This document shows, piece after piece, positions 42,430-55,366 of a stretch of DNA of 63,374 bases; positions within the stretch are counted from its first letter, which is position 1, and each line of letters opens with the position of its first letter. The translations under genes were made by a program, and so were the position numbers. The DNA is from Peribolospora baueri (lineage: Eukaryota > Basidiomycota > Peribolosporomycetes > Peribolosporales > Peribolosporaceae). The notes beneath the pieces were generated by a model. That model did not search any database and was not told where the DNA came from. It saw only the letters and a program-made list of their open reading frames with translations. The stretch lies in contig JAMDHS010000110.1 in assembly GCA_029717555.1 (NCBI GenBank), forward strand, positions 1-63,374. Reading direction: 5' to 3'.

Positions 42430-44881
42430 CTACACCGCCTGCGCCTGCGCCTGACGTGCTCCATTGACGCTGCTCTTCCCCACTCCACCGCCACCGCCAC
42501 CACCCGCTTCCTTCTCCTCCTCCCTCGCGTCCCCAATCCCCGCAGCCGTCTGGACATCCGGCTCCGGCTCGACCTCGCCGTCGTCAAACTCGGTATCCGC
42601 CTTCTTCCGCTTCTTCTTGTCGTTCCGCACCGGAATCTTGACGCCTTGGGACTGAGCCGACAGGGGGGAGCATGGTAAGAAAAAGGGACGACGACGGCGC
42701 TGTCCGACCGCAGACTCACCGCCAGCTTCCTCGATAACGGCGTCGGGTCGACCATGCCGGGAAACCTGCGAGGTGAGTAGACGGCTATCGGGGAGGGAGA
42801 GGCACAGAAAATGCCAAGAGAGGAAGGTGAGCGAGCGGCCGCGTAGTCGTCTCGTCGGGAGTAGTACTCACTGAACGGCTCGGTGTAGCACTCGGCCAGA
42901 GCGGAGGTGGTGCCCGTGTTAATACGACCGTTCCTGACGGAAAAGCGAACGGATGAGAAAGGTCGTGGGAAACGAGACGAACGGACGGACATGACTCACA
43001 ACTCGAGCGAAGCAAACGTCAACCGAAGCCTGTACACGCCCTCGGTACGGACGCTGATATCTTGAAGGACAAAAAAGATACCGTGGTCGCCGTGGTCGTC
43101 GTAGAGGGTGTTGGCGCTGGCGACAGAACTGCCGACGAGGTTGCGCGTGTATGACTCGGTTGTCGCTGGGAGCAGGACTGACTGTGCGCTCGGAGGCGGC
43201 GGAGGTGGGGCGTGGGCGTACGCCGCATGCGGGGGCGGACGCGGAGGCTGGCCGGGTAGCTCGAGAGACGAGAGCGAGGGTAAGGACGCGCGTCCCGGGG
43301 GCGGTGGAGGGCCCATGGGTGAGTGAGCATACGGGTGGTGGGGCGAAGGAACGTGGAAGGGAGGTGCGTTGACAGAGCCGGGGGTGAAGCGTGGGGGAGG
43401 ATGCATTTCACCAGTGCCTTCCGATACGACGGTCGATCGAAACTCTGGATCGTAGTCGAACATCCATTGCTCTCCTGGGCCGAACGGCTCGGAATGATGA
43501 GCCGGCGGCCGTGCTTCCGACGAAGGCGGCCGTGCTTCGGGAGGTTGGACATAGTGGTGCTGGGCGCCGTAGATCTGGGCGGTGGAATGCCGGTGGACCA
43601 AGAGGTTCTTCGGGGTGCCGTACATGTCGTCCGGATGGCACAGGTCGGCGGCGAGGAAGAAGAGGGACGAGTTGACCTCGCTGTTCGCGGCGAGAGGACC
43701 CAAAAGGCGAGTGGTGATGTGAGCTACGCCGCGCGGAGCGGAACAGACGGTTGGCGAGAGGAGACGACGCGACCGGCTCACCTGGGTGGGATCTGTCGAC
43801 CGGTGATGACGTCAACGACATACAGCCGGACGATCAACGTCGGGCTCAAAGGTCTGCGGTCCTAGAACGGAGAGTGTAAAAGAACGGAGAGTGTAAAAAA
43901 GCGTCAGGGGAGGGACGGAAGCGACGGGAGAAAGGCGTCGTCGTATTTACCTTGTCACCAAAACCGCACATTCTCGCCCTCGTGGGGTTCTGCACGACGT
44001 GTAATTCGTACCTCCTGCAAGGGCCGAGTGAGAGTGGCGAACGGAGAGTGAGCGGACGATATCGATGAGAAGACAAGGAGAACCAAAGCAAGAGCAAAAA
44101 AAGACAAAGGAGAACCAAAGCAAGAGCAAAAAAAACGACAAAAGACAGACCTGTCATCGCGTATGCCAGAAAAGCCCTTGAGCAAGCGTTGGACGTCCTC
44201 CTCTCGACTCGGTCGGCGCTCCTCCCTCTGGCTCTGCTGCTGTCCTTCCGACGTGGCCGGGGGCGGCGGAGGGGCGTCAGCGGAAGAAACGGGGCGCGGG
44301 GCGGGCAGGCCGGAGGGGCGGGCAGCAGTAGCGGCGCCTCGGGCCGACGAGGACGAGGACGAGGAGGTGGCCATCGGCGGCGGCTGAGGCGGATAGTAAG
44401 GCTGACCGTAGGCGAGTAGGGGTCCGCCCGGGGGATGATGCATCTGGACGGGATAATAGGAGGACGGTCCGGAGCCGGACCTCAAGCGCGATTGGACGGG
44501 TTCCAAGGACGAGGAGGAAGAGGATGACGACGGCGGCCGGTCGTCGCGGTAGTGGGACAAAGGGCTGAGATAGGTGAGCGGCGGGGGAGGAGGCTGCATG
44601 GACGACGACAGCTGGACCGCACCGGGTGCGCCTTGGGGATGGGACGAGCGGGCGTACGTGGAGGGCATGAAGTATTGTCCGGTGCTCGCGCGTCGATCTT
44701 GTGTGGGATGGTAGTGGACGACGTCGTCGCCCGGTTCGGTGCGCGGGGACGGAAAGGACGGCGGGGATCGCACGCCCAAGTCGGCGGCGGCCTGCCGTTC
44801 GCGCGACGTCCGGGCTCGAGAGAGCGGGGGCGAGGAAGACGAGGACCGTCGCGGAAGCTCTGAAGAATGCAGACCGGTCAT
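42430..44881 (-). CDS. velvet-domain transcription regulator (VelB type)
   Basis: Velvet proteins bind DNA with an NF-kB-like fold and link development, light response and secondary metabolism. From the ATG at 44881 there is a roughly 240-residue Ser/Pro-rich leader. The velvet domain follows: YELHVVQNPTRARMCGFGDK, then RPLSPTLIVRLYVVD, VNSSLFFLAADLCHPDD and NLLVHRHS. A long Pro/His-rich insert of about 150 residues interrupts the domain, which resumes with GIFFVLQDISVRTEGVYRL, NTGTTSALAECYTEPF and FPGMVDPTPLSRKLA. The tail is KNDKKKRKK-like basic sequence and poly-Gly before the stop at 42430. An insert at this place is typical of VelB rather than VeA or VosA, hence the subtype. Several introns. 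Confidence 0.87.
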
Positions 44882-46867
44882 GGCCAGCGAGCGAACGAAG
44901 CAGGCCGGCCGGTTGTCGTCGTCCTTGAGGGGAAGGGGGGGAAAGGGGGAAGGAAGAGGAACGGGAGGCTCGGGTCAGCGGGGGGTGCAAGAAAGGAGGG
45001 CGGTGGAAGGGAAAACGAAGACGGGTGGAGGGAGGAGAGAGAGGGAGACAGAGAAAGAAGAGGAAATGAAATGGAATGCGGAGGCCGACGACGACGAAGA
45101 CGCATCCGTTCGTCGGCCGTGCACCGCCGGCGGTCGTTCAGTCGCCCAGGCCCCGCTCGTTGGTCGACCGGAGGGGGGAGGGAAGGAGAGAGAGAGGGGC
45201 CCGACGAAGAGACAGAAATGACGAGACGAAGACGGGCGGCTTGGACGGTTGGACAGGGGACGAGTGCGATCGAAGAGCAGGAAGGGGGGATGGTACGATA
45301 TGGTATGGTACTGTACGAGCGAGCAGCGACGACCGACGACGGCCACCCGACCCGTCCGCCGGTCCGCCGCCGCCGTCGGACATATTTTCTCCCAGTGTGG
45401 GCGCCAACTGGACTGGACTGGACTGGCCTGACTGGCGAAGCGTTCGTGCCGGAACCATCCATGTCAGACATGGCGAGAGCGGGAACCGGAACCTGACCCT
45501 CTTCTTGTCTCGTATCGCTCGCCCCCGCTTGTCTCGTCTTCTCATCCGTTGTCCTTGCTCCACTTCACTTCTGTTCTCTTCTCTTCAGTTGTCTTCTCTT
45601 GTCTTCTTCTCTCCTCTCCTCTTCATCCCCTCCTCTCCATCCCTCCTCGCAATCGCGACTCCCCGACCGACGGACCTGGGGCGGGCGGCGGTGCCTGAAC
45701 CGGTCGAGTGGCGCGAGTGGGGGAGAGGGAGAAGGAGCGGGGAGATGGTAGGGAGTCGAGATCGAAAGAAAAGAAAGAAAGAGAGAGTGCGGGTGTATGT
45801 GCGTATGTATCTATGGACTGCACGGCACGGCCAGGGCGCCCACGCTGGTCGGCCTGCCGCGGAGAGCCGGCGATCGCGCCGGGGAGCCAGCGATGCGAGA
45901 GGAAGAGGAAGAGGAGACGGAGGAAGAATAGAAGAGAGGAGGAGGAGACGTAACTCGGATTGCACTGACTGACTTTGACTTGGTTTGACTTGCCTTGACT
46001 TGACTTGATTTGGCTTGGCTTGGCTGGGGCTCGGCGGGCTCGGGGGCGGAGATGCGCGCGGCTGGAAGAGCGGCAGCCGGAAATGGCGGCGGAGGGGGGT
46101 TAAAGGAAGAAGGAGAAGGAGGCCAAGGCGAGCGAAGGAAGGCGTGGTCGACGTGGGTGGAGGGCGAGGGTCGAGAAGAAGTCAATGTCAGTGTCAGTGT
46201 CAGTGTCAGTCGTCTGAGCGTAACCCGAGCCAAGGGAACAACAAGCCTTAAGCTAAGTTAAGCCAGCCAGGGCGGGTTGACGCGGGCGAGGCGGACACAG
46301 ACTCAACTCAGATTCGACTCGGCTCATCGGCTCCATCTCGAAGCGGCACTGCACTCGCTCAACTTACATCCATCCATCCTTTCAGCATCCACATCCATCC
46401 TTCCATCCTCCATCTCATCCACGTGCATCCTCCATCTCCCTGCCTGCGTATCCCCGAGACCGCCCTGCTCTGCCAGTGCAGGAGCGGGGCGAGCGGCTGG
46501 CTAGTCGGATTCGACTCGAAGACGAATCAGATAGCTAGATGGATCGATGGATAGGAAGATAGATGGATAGGATGGATATTAGATCAACGCCGCTTCCTCA
46601 TTATTATCGTGCCCGATCCATCACAGTCGTCGTGCCGTGGGATGATACAAGGTATATCATAAAATCCGACACCGCCGGCCGGCGTACGTACGAAAGCAAA
46701 AGCTACGCTTCGGTAGCCAAGGATGTCGAGCGAGCGAGCGAGCCACACGGAAGCGGAAACGAAAGCGAAGAATAGCAAAGCACGGCAAAGAACGGCAAAA
46801 GAAAAGCCGGTCTATGAGACCATACGGCAAGACGACAGACAGACACATAGACACACACACACCCCGT
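44882..46867. promoter_or_regulatory. velvet gene upstream region and formin 3' flank
   Basis: This is 2.0 kb with only low-complexity open frames. Next to the velvet start it is G/A-rich. At 45560-45640 lies a C/T tract (TCTTCTCTTG type). CAGTGT hexamers lie at 46183-46212. A CATC-rich block sits at 46360-46440. Long leaders are common for developmental regulators, which would explain the size. No gene or RNA was recognised. Confidence 0.5.
46185..46212 (+). repeat. short tandem repeat, unit GTCAGT
   Basis: Four to five head-to-tail copies of the hexamer GTCAGT lie inside the region between the velvet and formin genes. Too short for any inference. Confidence 0.7.
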
Positions 46868-49408
46868 CTACTTCTGCCCGTCCATGAACACCCGCGACAG
46901 CGGCCGAGCCGTGAGCGCAGCAGTTCGACCGCGACGAAGGCTCGCACGACCGTGTCCTTGACGGAGGTCCTTGATCGCTTCCTCAAAGTCGCCACGACCG
47001 ATCGAACGCCGGCTGCTGCTCTCCAAGCCCGCACGCGCACCTGCACCACGGATCGTGCCCGCCCGGATCGTACTCCTACTACTGCCGCCAACCGAGAGAG
47101 ACGAAGCTCGCTCGTCCGTCGGCGTCCGACCCTCGTCTCCCGCCAGCAGCTCTTCCATCGTCGGCTCTGTGTCAGACCTGCCTGGCACCGCTTCGCCAGC
47201 CGGACGCGCCGTCCCCTTCCCCTCGCCCTTTGCTTTCGCTTTCGCCACCTCCATTTCTGCTTTCCGATCTGCTTCGAGCACCTCTGCCTCCGCGCGCTGA
47301 CGATAGATAGATGGATAGATAGATAAACAGATAAACAACGGCACAGCTCTTTCACCGCTTCCCACGTCGACACTCACCATCAAGCTCTGCGCAAAGCTGC
47401 CGATAAGACCAAAAAAGTCCTCTGCCTTGGTCTGACCCGGATCTTGGCCGTAGTACAACAGCAGACTGCGCAGGTCCGCTTGGATTTGCGTCCCCATCGC
47501 CCGCAGAGCGTCGATGGCCGGCGTAGCCTTTTTCACAAACGACTGCGCCGACGGACGGACGGAAATCAACATTTCCTTCCCACCCTACCCCACGCCTCCT
47601 TGACGTCGTGACGTACCTCCATCACCGGTAGGAACCGATCGCCGGCAGGCGAGATCCGAATTCTCTTCAGCACCCTCATCTCCTCTCGGATCCCGTCCAG
47701 GCCCGACACCAACGAGTTGACCGATGCCATGATGGCCGTTGTGGAGACTGGTACAATCGCGGACACAATGTTGGTCAGTGAGCGCACGAGAGGAGGAGGA
47801 GGACGACGACGACAACGATGACGTACTCCGAGCGGCCGCCTCCACGTGAGGACAGTTGTCCAAAAAGCCAACGAGCGACTTGTCGCTCCGGTTCAGCAGT
47901 CGGACCAAGTAGTGGAGCAGCGTGGGTGTGCCCGACGACACCTTCGCCGCCTTGGTCTCCCTAATTTTCAACAGGTCCTCGAGCTGGAAGCCGCTGGCTC
48001 CGCCTCGGAACGTCGACGCGTTCAGGACGTTGCCGACGACGAGGACGAACTGAAGGAAGAATTAACCGTCGATAAGTTTTCGATAAGTTTTCAACGTTCA
48101 CCTTCTCCGAACCCGCGCGCCCCGACGCACCCGCAGGATCGTCTTGAATTCGCTCGACTTTTGCATCTCGTCCACCGCCTTGCGCAGGATCTGCAGCTCC
48201 GGCTTGAGCTCTTCGACGTCCATCTCAAAGTGTCGACGGTAGATCATGCACGTCATCCTCTCGTTCATCCGCGGAATGCCGAGGATCTAAATGCGAACCC
48301 CCCCCCTTTTTTCGTTAGCCTAAATCCGTCCCGTCCACAGGCAGCCGTCTCTCACCTCCTTGAAATACTGATCCGCCTTGGCCAGCGACGCCACATCCCC
48401 GTCGTAGTCCCGAATAAGCTCCATCTCATCCGTCGTCGGCAGGTATTGCTTCAACGCCTTCAAGTTGTCTTCCGACAGTTTCACATCGTCCATCTCCAAC
48501 AACGCCGCCCTGATCTGTGGGTACGATAGTCGGATGCGAGAAAGCATGATCGCAATGTTGTTCGCTCGAGTCAGGTTTAGCAGCGTCGTCACGTTCGCTC
48601 GCTTTGACGTCGTCGGCGACACAATCTCTTTCGGGGTCGCGTTGCTGACGGCAAAAAAGTCGTCCAGGTCGTCCAGCGAAACTGGTTGTGCCGATGCGGG
48701 CAAATCCGTCCATACCGTGTTGGCGAGGCTACCTGGCATGATCTTGCTCCAAAAGAAGGGCTATTTTCCATCCGTTCGATCAGACCCACGCTGTCCGTCG
48801 TGTCGAACACAGACGGTAAACCCAGACAGACCGGCGCTCACCTTTCTCTTCTTCCTCGGCATCGTCGGAATAATCATCTGCGGCAAGGCCCCGGGTGGAG
48901 GAGGCGGCGGTGGCGGCCCAAAGGAAAGGCCCGCTGCAGGCGGCGGAGGAGGCGGGGGAGGCGGAACACCTACGTCCGGCACGGGAGGCGGAGGAGGCGG
49001 AGGAGGCGGAGGAGGTGCAGTTGACGATGGTGAGGACGATATAATGTTTTCTCTCGCCGGCGCCGCCAAAGGCAATGAAGAAGGCGGCGGCGGCGGCGGC
49101 GGCGGCGGCGGGGGAGGAGGCGGGGGAGGAGGCGGGGACGACGAGAACGAAGTGGCCGCTGCCTCCTTGATCGTGGGATGGTGCAGCGTTGGTGGGAGTG
49201 GAGGTGGCGGCGGTGGAGCAGGAGCAAGTGGTACTGGCGAAACGTGGCCGGCAGCTGCATTGCACGAATCTTCGGCCACGACGTCGTTCTCTGCTGATCC
49301 TGGTCGCTTTTGGGCTGTGCGTGCCGCCTCTCGGGAATCGCTCTCTCCCAGAGTCGCTTGCTGAGAAGTAAGTGGGGACGCAGCAGCCGAGGAGCGGGAG
49401 CTGCGTTT

Positions 49409-49441
<33 letters not shown>

Positions 49442-52400
49442 AGGAGGAGGTTTACGCGCCTTAAAGTCCATCTCCGTCATGACTCTCGCCTTGGAGAGAT
49501 CGTTGGAACTCGGCGACGATTGTCTGGCCATCAACAACAGCTGATCCTGCAGTCTGGCGACGTTGGCCCTCAAACTGGCGATCTCCTCGTCCTTCTTTGT
49601 CAAGGTCTCGATCGCTTGAGATGCCATGACATCGGCATCTACTTCTGGCATGCGAGGGGCGTCCACGGGTGATGGGCTGCCCTTGTCGGCGCCGACACTC
49701 TGCGCGGCGGTGAGACTGGTTTGGAAACGGCCGTAGACTGCCTCGAGCGCCCTCTTGAGGTATTTGATCTCCTTGTCCCTCGTTTCTAGGATCGTCTCCA
49801 GGTCCGCGATGTTCGCCTTGTGCCGAGATATCTCCTCCATGAGGTTAGTCCACTGCCGATTCCGCTCGACGCGATCCCTCTTCGAACGTTCCTCGTCGTC
49901 GCCGCGATCCCGAGACTGAGCGGAGAGACGGTCTACCTCGGCCTGTAGCTGCAGAACTTGCTTCTCCTTCTGGACCAGGCGCTGAATGACGCCCGCAAAA
50001 TTCTCTCGATCGCCCTTGCGGAATGAGCCCTTGTCGTGGGAAGGAAGCGGGCGCGTGCTAGGGAGACTACGAAGCGTATTCATCTCGGCCATCTGACCGT
50101 TGAGCTCAGCCTTGAGAGACGTGCGCTCGTCGCTCAATTCTTCGACCTTCTGGCGCAGCGTCTCGATCTCTTCGACAAACGCGCTAGGCACCGTGCTGGT
50201 TTCGCCCACCCTGCTAGCCTTGATCATCGCTTGCTGCCCAACTATGTGCTGGACGGAGGCGAGGTACTGTCGCATAAAGGTCCGCCAACCCTCGTCAAAG
50301 TCCTCGACGTGGATGGCATGTTCGACAAACTTGTCCAGCACCGTCAAGAGATCGGCTTTCAATTGACTGTCAGGAGCAAGCATGGCGAGATTAGACGAGT
50401 GTTTTTGAGACGTTCGCAAAGGTCAGTCTACTCACTCGTCCACGTTCTTCTCCAGGATCTGCACATATCGCTTGACCGTCTCGACGAGCACGGGGTAGAG
50501 CTCGCGATGCTGCTGAGCCAATCTCACCAGCTCGGAGAGACTAATGTCCGATTCATCTTCACGCATGTGCCCTATCGTACGCTCGTGCAGCTCGTCTTGG
50601 TCCTCTTGCTTGTCCTCGGTGTAGACCTTGACCTGGTTAAGCAGCGACTCTGGCGGGTTCAGGTATCGCAAGCTCTGCGAAAGGTCAAGGCGGCAGGTAG
50701 CCAGGCGATCGTCAGCAGTCTTGTAAAAAGGCGTGGCGCAAGCCAAAGAAGCAGGGTTCGCGTAGCTAACTCACAGCCATGACCTCATTCAACCCTCTCC
50801 TGGTAAACTCGTCGCGCAATGCCAGCCTTTCCTCCAGCTCTTCCGGACTGTTGGTGATCGCGTTGACAAGGACCATGGCGCTCGTCCGGTACTCCCACAA
50901 CGCCGGACCATCTTCCACATCTCCTTCGATCCCGAGACCAGCACCAAAGCCGCCAGCGCCGTCGTGCGACTCAGCGCCTTGGGTGTCCCTCACGCGAATT
51001 GAATCGACGAGAAATTGGAAGCGGAACTTTTCGCCATAGACGACGCGAAAGTCACTGAGGGCGGCGAGCACGAGTCGATGGCCATCCGATAGGGAGAGCA
51101 CACAGAGGGCAGCGAGCATATCGGCGACTTGAGAACGCAGTTTGAGAGAGGGAGTGAAGAGGCAATAAGCGATGTAGACGACCAGGTTGGGAGAAGAGAG
51201 CACGCAGTCGAATCCAAGCTATATGGAGCAGGGGAAATATATGACAAGGTGGGCGAGGACGATGAGCAAAGTTGAGCCTTGTGGCCAATCGCACGGAGTA
51301 GGACTCACTTCCGTGTTCATGATGATGCGTAAGCATTTGACGCATTCGAGCAGCACGGCGTCATCCATCTCTCCGCCGACATCGGTGCCTTCGTGCTGCT
51401 TGGCCCTGCTCGAGGTGATCTTCTCCAAGAGCCCTTCGAGTGCACCGAGGCCGTCGACGTCGTTTAGGAACTCGCGGATCCAAGCCACCTTGGCCGTGGA
51501 TAGGGTGACGCGGAGGGAGAGCATGTGTTTGACAAAATCCCTCGGAGCGAGTTTGCTGAACGGCACAAGGAGGACCATGTCATCCCAGTCCCGGCAATCA
51601 GCCATGAAGCGGTTCGTCGAAAGGGAACGGAGAATGAAAGAAATCACACTACCCACCCGGCCCTGATCGTGTCCGCATAGTACTTTGGCGAATCCTTGCC
51701 CTTCTCAGCCGAGCTCGACCCCCACCAGCTGCTCCACAGACTGCCCCCAGTGCTCTGAGGGGCGAGAGGCTGAGCGTGCGTGCCCGTCTTCTGTGCGACA
51801 AGCGCAGGCAAGGATGTCTGCGTATGCGGGTGAGTAAAAGCGGAAGACATAGACGCGGTCGCCACCTCCCTCGGCGACATGCCGACAGGCTCCGTGTTAG
51901 CATCGACAGGCGGGCCCATGCCCGTGGCTTCGGCCGTCCCAGTCCCGGTCCCGGATCCCGCCGAGTCGTTCGACCCCCAGCTGCTTATGCTCGCGATGCT
52001 AAATCTCTCCTGAAGCTTGCTAAGTGCGCTCTTGCTCACCGTTCCCTCCCCTGCTGGCCCGCCCGTCGACGAGGAGGCTGAGGAGGATGCACGCGATGGG
52101 GAAGCGACGTCGCCCATCAGTTGGGCGACAAGACGTCGTTGGGGCGAGGAGACGGGCGAAAGTGGAGCGCCAGACGCGGACGTGGATGCAGACCTGGTTG
52201 CATGGTGCTGAGCGATGAGGAAGCGCTTGCGGTCGGATGGGAGCGCAACCATGGCCTGGCGTTGAGGACCTCGGATGCCGAGATCGTTCTGGACAGGTGG
52301 GCAGGCAAAAGACAGCAACGGGCGCGTGTATATCGGATCAGCACTCTACCTCCATACATCAGGAATGCATTGGCCACGTCTGACAGAGTCCACAGCACGC

Positions 52401-54550
52401 TCACCATCAACCCTTCAAAATCAGCCTCCAACCTTCCCCTCCTCACCTCAGCCTCGTCTCCCTCCGGCTCTTCGTCTGTCCCTTCGCCTCCCAGGATACC
52501 CAGCACGCTCAAGCCATTCGACTCGCCGTCCTTCACGTCTGCGGCGGACAGGGCTACGGGCCCACTGACGCTGAGCACGCGAGAAACGCGGACATCGGAT
52601 GGCGTATTCGTTGGGGTACTGCGCTGCTGTTCACGTTGCGACGCCGGAGACGTTGTGACGGTAGAGGCGGGGAAAGAACGAACGGCGGAAGACGAGGCTG
52701 ACAGAGCAACGTCGGAGCCGTTGGCGCCACCGTTGCCACCGGATAGCCATCCATCAAAAATGCTGCTCAACCTAGACGTCGCCGGTTTGGTCTTGCTCGC
52801 CACGCCCCCACCTTCTCCTGCCGCCCCAACACCACCGTCGATGCCACCGTCGCCGCCGCTCCCGTCATCCTTCTCGAAGCTCGTTGGCCGCCCCTTGAGC
52901 GTGTCTTCCTCTTTTTCCTCCAGGCTCGCCTCGCTGCCCTGACCCCGCTGGTGGATACCGTGCTCGGACGCCAAAGCGGAGAGCACAGGGTCGCCATCAG
53001 CGCTTTTAGCGGTGGAGTCACTTGGCGGGGAGGAAGCGCTCCAGAACGCGCCGAAAAGGCTGGAGGGCCTTTGCTGAACGTGCGATTGCGATTGTCCAGA
53101 CTCGGATCCCTTGCTCTCAGCAGCATCAGCCTGGCCTCTACCGAGAGCCATGCTAAGCGCGGCGGCCGCCTTGCTCCCCGGTGAGACGGGAGGCGACGAG
53201 GATGGCGAGGCCGAGGACGATACGGCGACGGCGACGGCGCGACGAGCGGGCTTGTGAAGGGCTTTAGAATAGCCTTGAGCGACGGTGCCCAGTCGGGCCA
53301 TCCACTTTGGGGAGATGGTGAAACGGAGGGTGGGGGGTTCGGGAGAATGTCGGTAGGAGGAGAGATAGTGGGCCAATGACATGTTGGTGGGGAGATCTTC
53401 GACGGCTAAGAAGCGGTCGGTCGACGGGGGACGGTTGCAACGTTTGGTCAGCTGTCTTTCAAAAGTTCCCCTTTGTAGAAATTCAATCACGGTCCGGCGC
53501 GCTCACCTAGCTGACCACCCCCTGTGGCACGGACGCTCTGGAGAGCGTACTCGACCCTAGCGCTCTTGGTACCCTGTACTATGATCTTCCGTATCCCGAA
53601 CTCGTCCACGATGGCCTGGATCACATCCCCCACCGAGCGACCCTGTCCGTCGTGAGCGATCTTCGTCTCCTCAGCGGTCGGAGCGGGTATAAACACCCTC
53701 CTCGTCCATCCGTCGGATATCTCGGGGACGCTCCAGAACTGGCATCGGAAGGAGAGGGAGGGGAGGAGAGAGACAAGGCGCAGACGGGGCAGGTGGAGGT
53801 GAGAAGAAAGGACAAAGTCGGAGAATTGCCGAGTCGGCGCAGCGGGCGACCTGGAGGAAGGCAAACGCGGCGGCGGTAGTCGAGAAGATGATGGGAGTGT
53901 GGAAGGGGTGGGCGGAGGAGGTGGAGCGGGTCGAGAAGAGGCGGATAAATAGGAGAAGACGGGGACGTTCAAGGACACGAGACCTGTGCGTGGGGTTGCA
54001 AAGAGGAGGAAAGCCAAAGAATGTGTTTAATCCTCCACGACCCATGTAAGCTATCGTCACGGGCGGCGCTCACCGTCTCCTATCCTCTCCAGCTCGCCCT
54101 CGGCCCACTCCCTGTTGGGTTCGGTGACCACGCGTTCTTGAACCGCCCACCGAGCGTCGCCGACCTCGTTCACCTCTGCTCCGAGCTCTGCGAGCTCCTC
54201 GTCTGAGATCGCCGTCGCGACATGTGCTCTCAAGTCGCCCAAGATGAGAGAGCTGATCGCGCGGTCGCCTGTTTGGACATCTTCGGCTAGGACGGCGCGG
54301 ATGAGGTCGGCTACGGTGGAGGAAGAGGTAGAAGGGAGGGCGACGGAGCTGAGGGTGATTCCATCGGGGAGAATGACTTGTACGATGTCCTGTGCAACAA
54401 CGGCATGGCCATGGTGAGCAGCGCAAGATGGGGTGGGGTGATCGAGCGTCCGGCGCATGGAAAGCAAGTGGTCGAGTTGGGGGTCAGATGTGGTCTGTGC
54501 GGGCGAGCGAGGAAGCGGCGTCGAGAAGGACGTACAGCACTACCGGCCAT
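46868..54550 (-). CDS. diaphanous-related formin (Bni1/SepA type) with N-terminal Ras-association-like extension
   Basis: This protein nucleates and elongates actin cables for polarity and septation. In order, N to C: a ubiquitin-like or RA-like leader (DIVQVILPDGITLSS, then TKSARVEYALQSVRAT, then RFLAVEDLPTNMSLAHYL), a Ser-rich linker, the GTPase-binding and FH3 region (FEGLM, LPSDRKRFLIAQ, LSTAKVAWIREFLNDVDGL), a helical DIM and coiled coil (LVQKEKQVLQLQAEVDRL), a polyproline FH1 at about 48890-49440, and the FH2 domain (FFWSKIM, VGNVLNASTFRGGASGFQL, VGFLDNCPHVEAA). A DAD-like end (FEEAIKDLRQG with RRGR) precedes the stop at 46868. More than ten introns. The start at 54550 (MAGSA, then a GTACGT donor) is my best guess. 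The 5' exon is uncertain; the rest is firm. Confidence 0.88.
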
Positions 54551-54674
54551 AGCACTGGCTCTCCGTACCAAAGGCTAGGCAACCCTGGAGCGCCGCGCTC
54601 AAAGAGAGTCAGCAATGTCCAGGGCACCTGCGACCTCCGTCCGACGTTTGGTCGTTTGGTCGTTTGCGCGTTTG

Positions 54675-54722
54675 CTCGTTCGTTCGTTCGTTCGTTCGTT
54701 TGTTCGTTTGTTCGTCCGTTTG
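54675..54722 (+). repeat. TTCG/TTTG tetranucleotide array
   Basis: About eleven units of GTTC(G/T) in a row, with CGTT and TGTT variants. The array lies about 130 bp upstream of the proposed formin start and would affect spacing in that promoter. Confidence 0.75.
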
Positions 54723-55020
54723 TTCGTGCCTCCGTCCGTCCTGTCCTCCGCACGCGAAAGCGGTCGCAAGCTTGGGAGGCACTGGTCGGGCCTGGGGTAT
54801 GGAAGGGTCGAGCGTGAGGTATATCTATCAGTGTTGTTGAGGACGAGGATGGGGCGATGGAGGACGGCTTGGGTCTGCTGCCGCCTGTGCGAGGTCGTTA
54901 ATGCAACCTTAGGGGGAGGGTCCGATCGAGGGAACCCTAACTCGGCCGGTGATCAACGCCGACCACTTCTGGACGACTTGAAACGCCGAACGAGGTCAAC
55001 AAACGAACCAACGAAGCGGC

Positions 55021-55080
55021 ATTCACATTCACATTCTCATTCTCATTCTCGTTCACATTCACATTCACACTCACTTTCAC
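55021..55080 (+). repeat. TTCACA hexanucleotide array
   Basis: About ten copies of ATTCAC or ATTCTC with small variants. It is located some 290 bp upstream of the 5-phosphatase start. Confidence 0.75.
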
Positions 55081-55366
55081 CTCCTTCTTCCACTTTCCGC
55101 CAGGCGCCGTACCCCGCTCCCTCGGCGCGTGAGGGAGCCGCGAGCAGTGCTTGCCGTCTTAACGTACCCCTCCTCCACCGCCCTCACCGAGCGCCTCTCA
55201 TCCACCACTATATCACAAGCTCCTCCTCCAGCTCGGCCCTGGTGGTCTTCATGCTCTAGTCTCGCCGCCTCTCCACCCGGCCCCCTTCATGTCCCCGCTC
55301 TAATCCTCCTCTCTGCTTCAGCCCGCGCTTCCTATCCTTGACCGCCCTCCCCCTCCGGCTCGAACC

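Larger units (their letters stand above)
54551..55366. promoter_or_regulatory. divergent region between formin and 5-phosphatase, with two tandem repeats
   Basis: This is 816 bp between outward starts. It holds a TTCG-type tetranucleotide array (54675-54722) and a TTCACA/TTCTCA hexamer array (55021-55080). The last 200 bp before the phosphatase start are C/T-rich, like a 5' UTR. Both genes act in polarity and membrane traffic, so joint control is conceivable. Confidence 0.5.

Noticed and set aside
44867-46000. Several long plus-strand Arg/Glu-rich open frames upstream of the velvet gene.
   Set aside because: They are GC-biased shadow frames of simple sequence, with no start context, motif or plausible splice pattern.
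48465-49364. A 299-residue plus-strand frame rich in glycine.
   Set aside because: It is the antisense of the polyproline FH1 and FH2 part of the formin; poly-Gly simply mirrors the proline codons.
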